From positions 9,265,574 through 9,329,573 of the forward strand of contig OZ020267.1 of assembly GCA_963971225.1 (NCBI GenBank): a stretch of 64,000 nucleotides of DNA, written 5' to 3'. Below, one piece after another: positions 62,978-64,000 of the stretch. Under the pieces are notes generated by a model. That model searched no databases. It was given only the letters and a program-made list of their open reading frames with translations, and had not been told where the DNA came from. Positions within the stretch are counted from its first letter, which is position 1; every line of letters starts with the position of its first letter. This DNA is from Melieria omissa. Taxonomy: Eukaryota; Arthropoda; Insecta; Diptera; Ulidiidae. Both the position numbers and the translations under genes were made by a program.

Positions 62978-64000
62978 CTACAAGAGACATTAAAATCAAT
63001 AGATACAATTAGTATGTATGTTCGTTAGGTAAGTATGTATGTACATTTAAGTGCCGTTGTGCAGAGTAACGCGTATGTATGTGACGCTGTGTGTTGTGAC
63101 TTTAATTTAAAACAAGACTTGAACAATTGATTCGTTGAAATTAATTGTATAGGTCAAGGTTCACAATTTTATTATTAGAAATTGCAAACACGTAACACAT
63201 ATGGGAAGGGGAACGAAAGCACAGTTGCATATGTGTGATATTTTAAAAGTGCGGCCTATAAGATTTAAATATTTTTTTCGATATTGCCAATTTTTATGGA
63301 AATAAACATAATTCTTTGTTGCATTAAATTAATGGTTTTTGGAAAGTTACTAATTTCTTGAATGTGAGATGCTCTATTAAGCATTCACTACAGGGAAAGG
63401 AAAAAATTCTTGTGGAAATCTCATTACTGATCCTACTTTTGACTTTTCACCTGCTCATTTTAACTTTAACGATCTTTTCTTCCAATATTATTGCCTAATA
63501 TTTCGTTTAAAATGAATGTTATAACTTGAGTTATTGTCTTTCAATAATAAAAAAGTAAGTAAGACTCTTAAAAATGCGCAAACATTTCAAGATATGAAAT
63601 TAAAATATGTACTGACTTTGCTGTTTTAAGTATATATATTGCCATAAGCGAATATTTAAACATTATAAAAATCTTATAATACCCAAGTCATCAGGCTTTT
63701 ATATATATTATTCCCATAGTTTCATCTTTTTGAACTTATATTTAAATATGAAAGTAGGCACTAATTCCAGTTTGCGATGCATGAACCTCTCTGTCACTTT
63801 ACCAAATCCATAGAACAATAACACAGCACAACAAAAAAACACTTTTTTTCTGTTGCATGGAGTTTTTCTACTGTTGCTTACTAATTTGGCTGATTTCGAA
63901 TCTATCCTCAAATTTTTTTCTAGCAGCTCTAATTAGTGAGATATAGGTACCGTGTCATTTTTTTCAGTTTTTCCTCTACTTTCTCCATATTTTTGATCGT
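62978..64000. other. Intron of the third desaturase
   Basis: Must be intron, since the upstream part of the coding sequence is absent and the acceptor ttgtag lies at its left edge. TATG microsatellite near 63010-63045; otherwise AT-rich. No missing first exon was found before 64000. Confidence 0.6.

Overview
The window looks like nuclear DNA of a higher fly (Diptera, Brachycera). It is AT-rich, with short phase-conserved introns, long gene-poor spacers and many small DNA transposons. A tephritid-like fly is a reasonable guess, but the sequence does not fix the species. The gene content (flight-muscle regulatory myosin light chain Mlc2, a pyridoxal-phosphate homeostasis protein, a SOD-related protein and three acyl-CoA desaturases) recalls, from memory, the 99E-F region of Drosophila melanogaster chromosome arm 3R.

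Layout. Six genes lie on the minus strand. (1) 63-1388: 5' part of a secreted, SOD-related protein whose copper-ligand motif is missing; it runs off the left edge. (2) 7064-8722: Mlc2, complete, three coding exons, with the start codon alone in exon 1 and a consensus MEF2 site in intron 1. (3) 12403-14817: YggS/PROSC-family PLP-binding protein, complete, five exons. (4) 33886-47179: long desaturase of 461 aa with a 10.4-kb first intron. (5) 57437-59010: divergent desaturase-like protein of 337 aa with an altered third histidine box. (6) 61927-62977: 3' part of a third desaturase, which runs off the right edge. One two-exon gene on the plus strand (16061-16663) encodes a 179-aa membrane-anchored, Ala/Glu-rich protein I do not recognise.

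The three desaturases share intron positions (all have a 131-bp exon carrying histidine box I; two have a 392-bp exon carrying box II), so they arose by local duplication. Acyl-CoA desaturases act in the ER membrane on fatty acyl-CoA, and in insects feed lipid, cuticular hydrocarbon and pheromone synthesis. The SOD-like, Mlc2 and PLP genes are unrelated neighbours.

The rest is a patchwork of mobile DNA. It includes at least six elements bounded by TTAA with terminal inverted repeats starting TTAAC or TTAAT, plus one interrupted copy; hAT-type MITEs with perfect 8-bp target duplications; a Harbinger-like MITE with a TTA duplication; two decayed mariner copies; a nested internally deleted Tc1/mariner-type element; a 727-bp foldback element; a 972-bp inverted-repeat element; and fragments of non-LTR retrotransposons. 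No CRISPR, rRNA or convincing tRNA gene was seen. All exon limits were read by eye from splice signals and reading frame.
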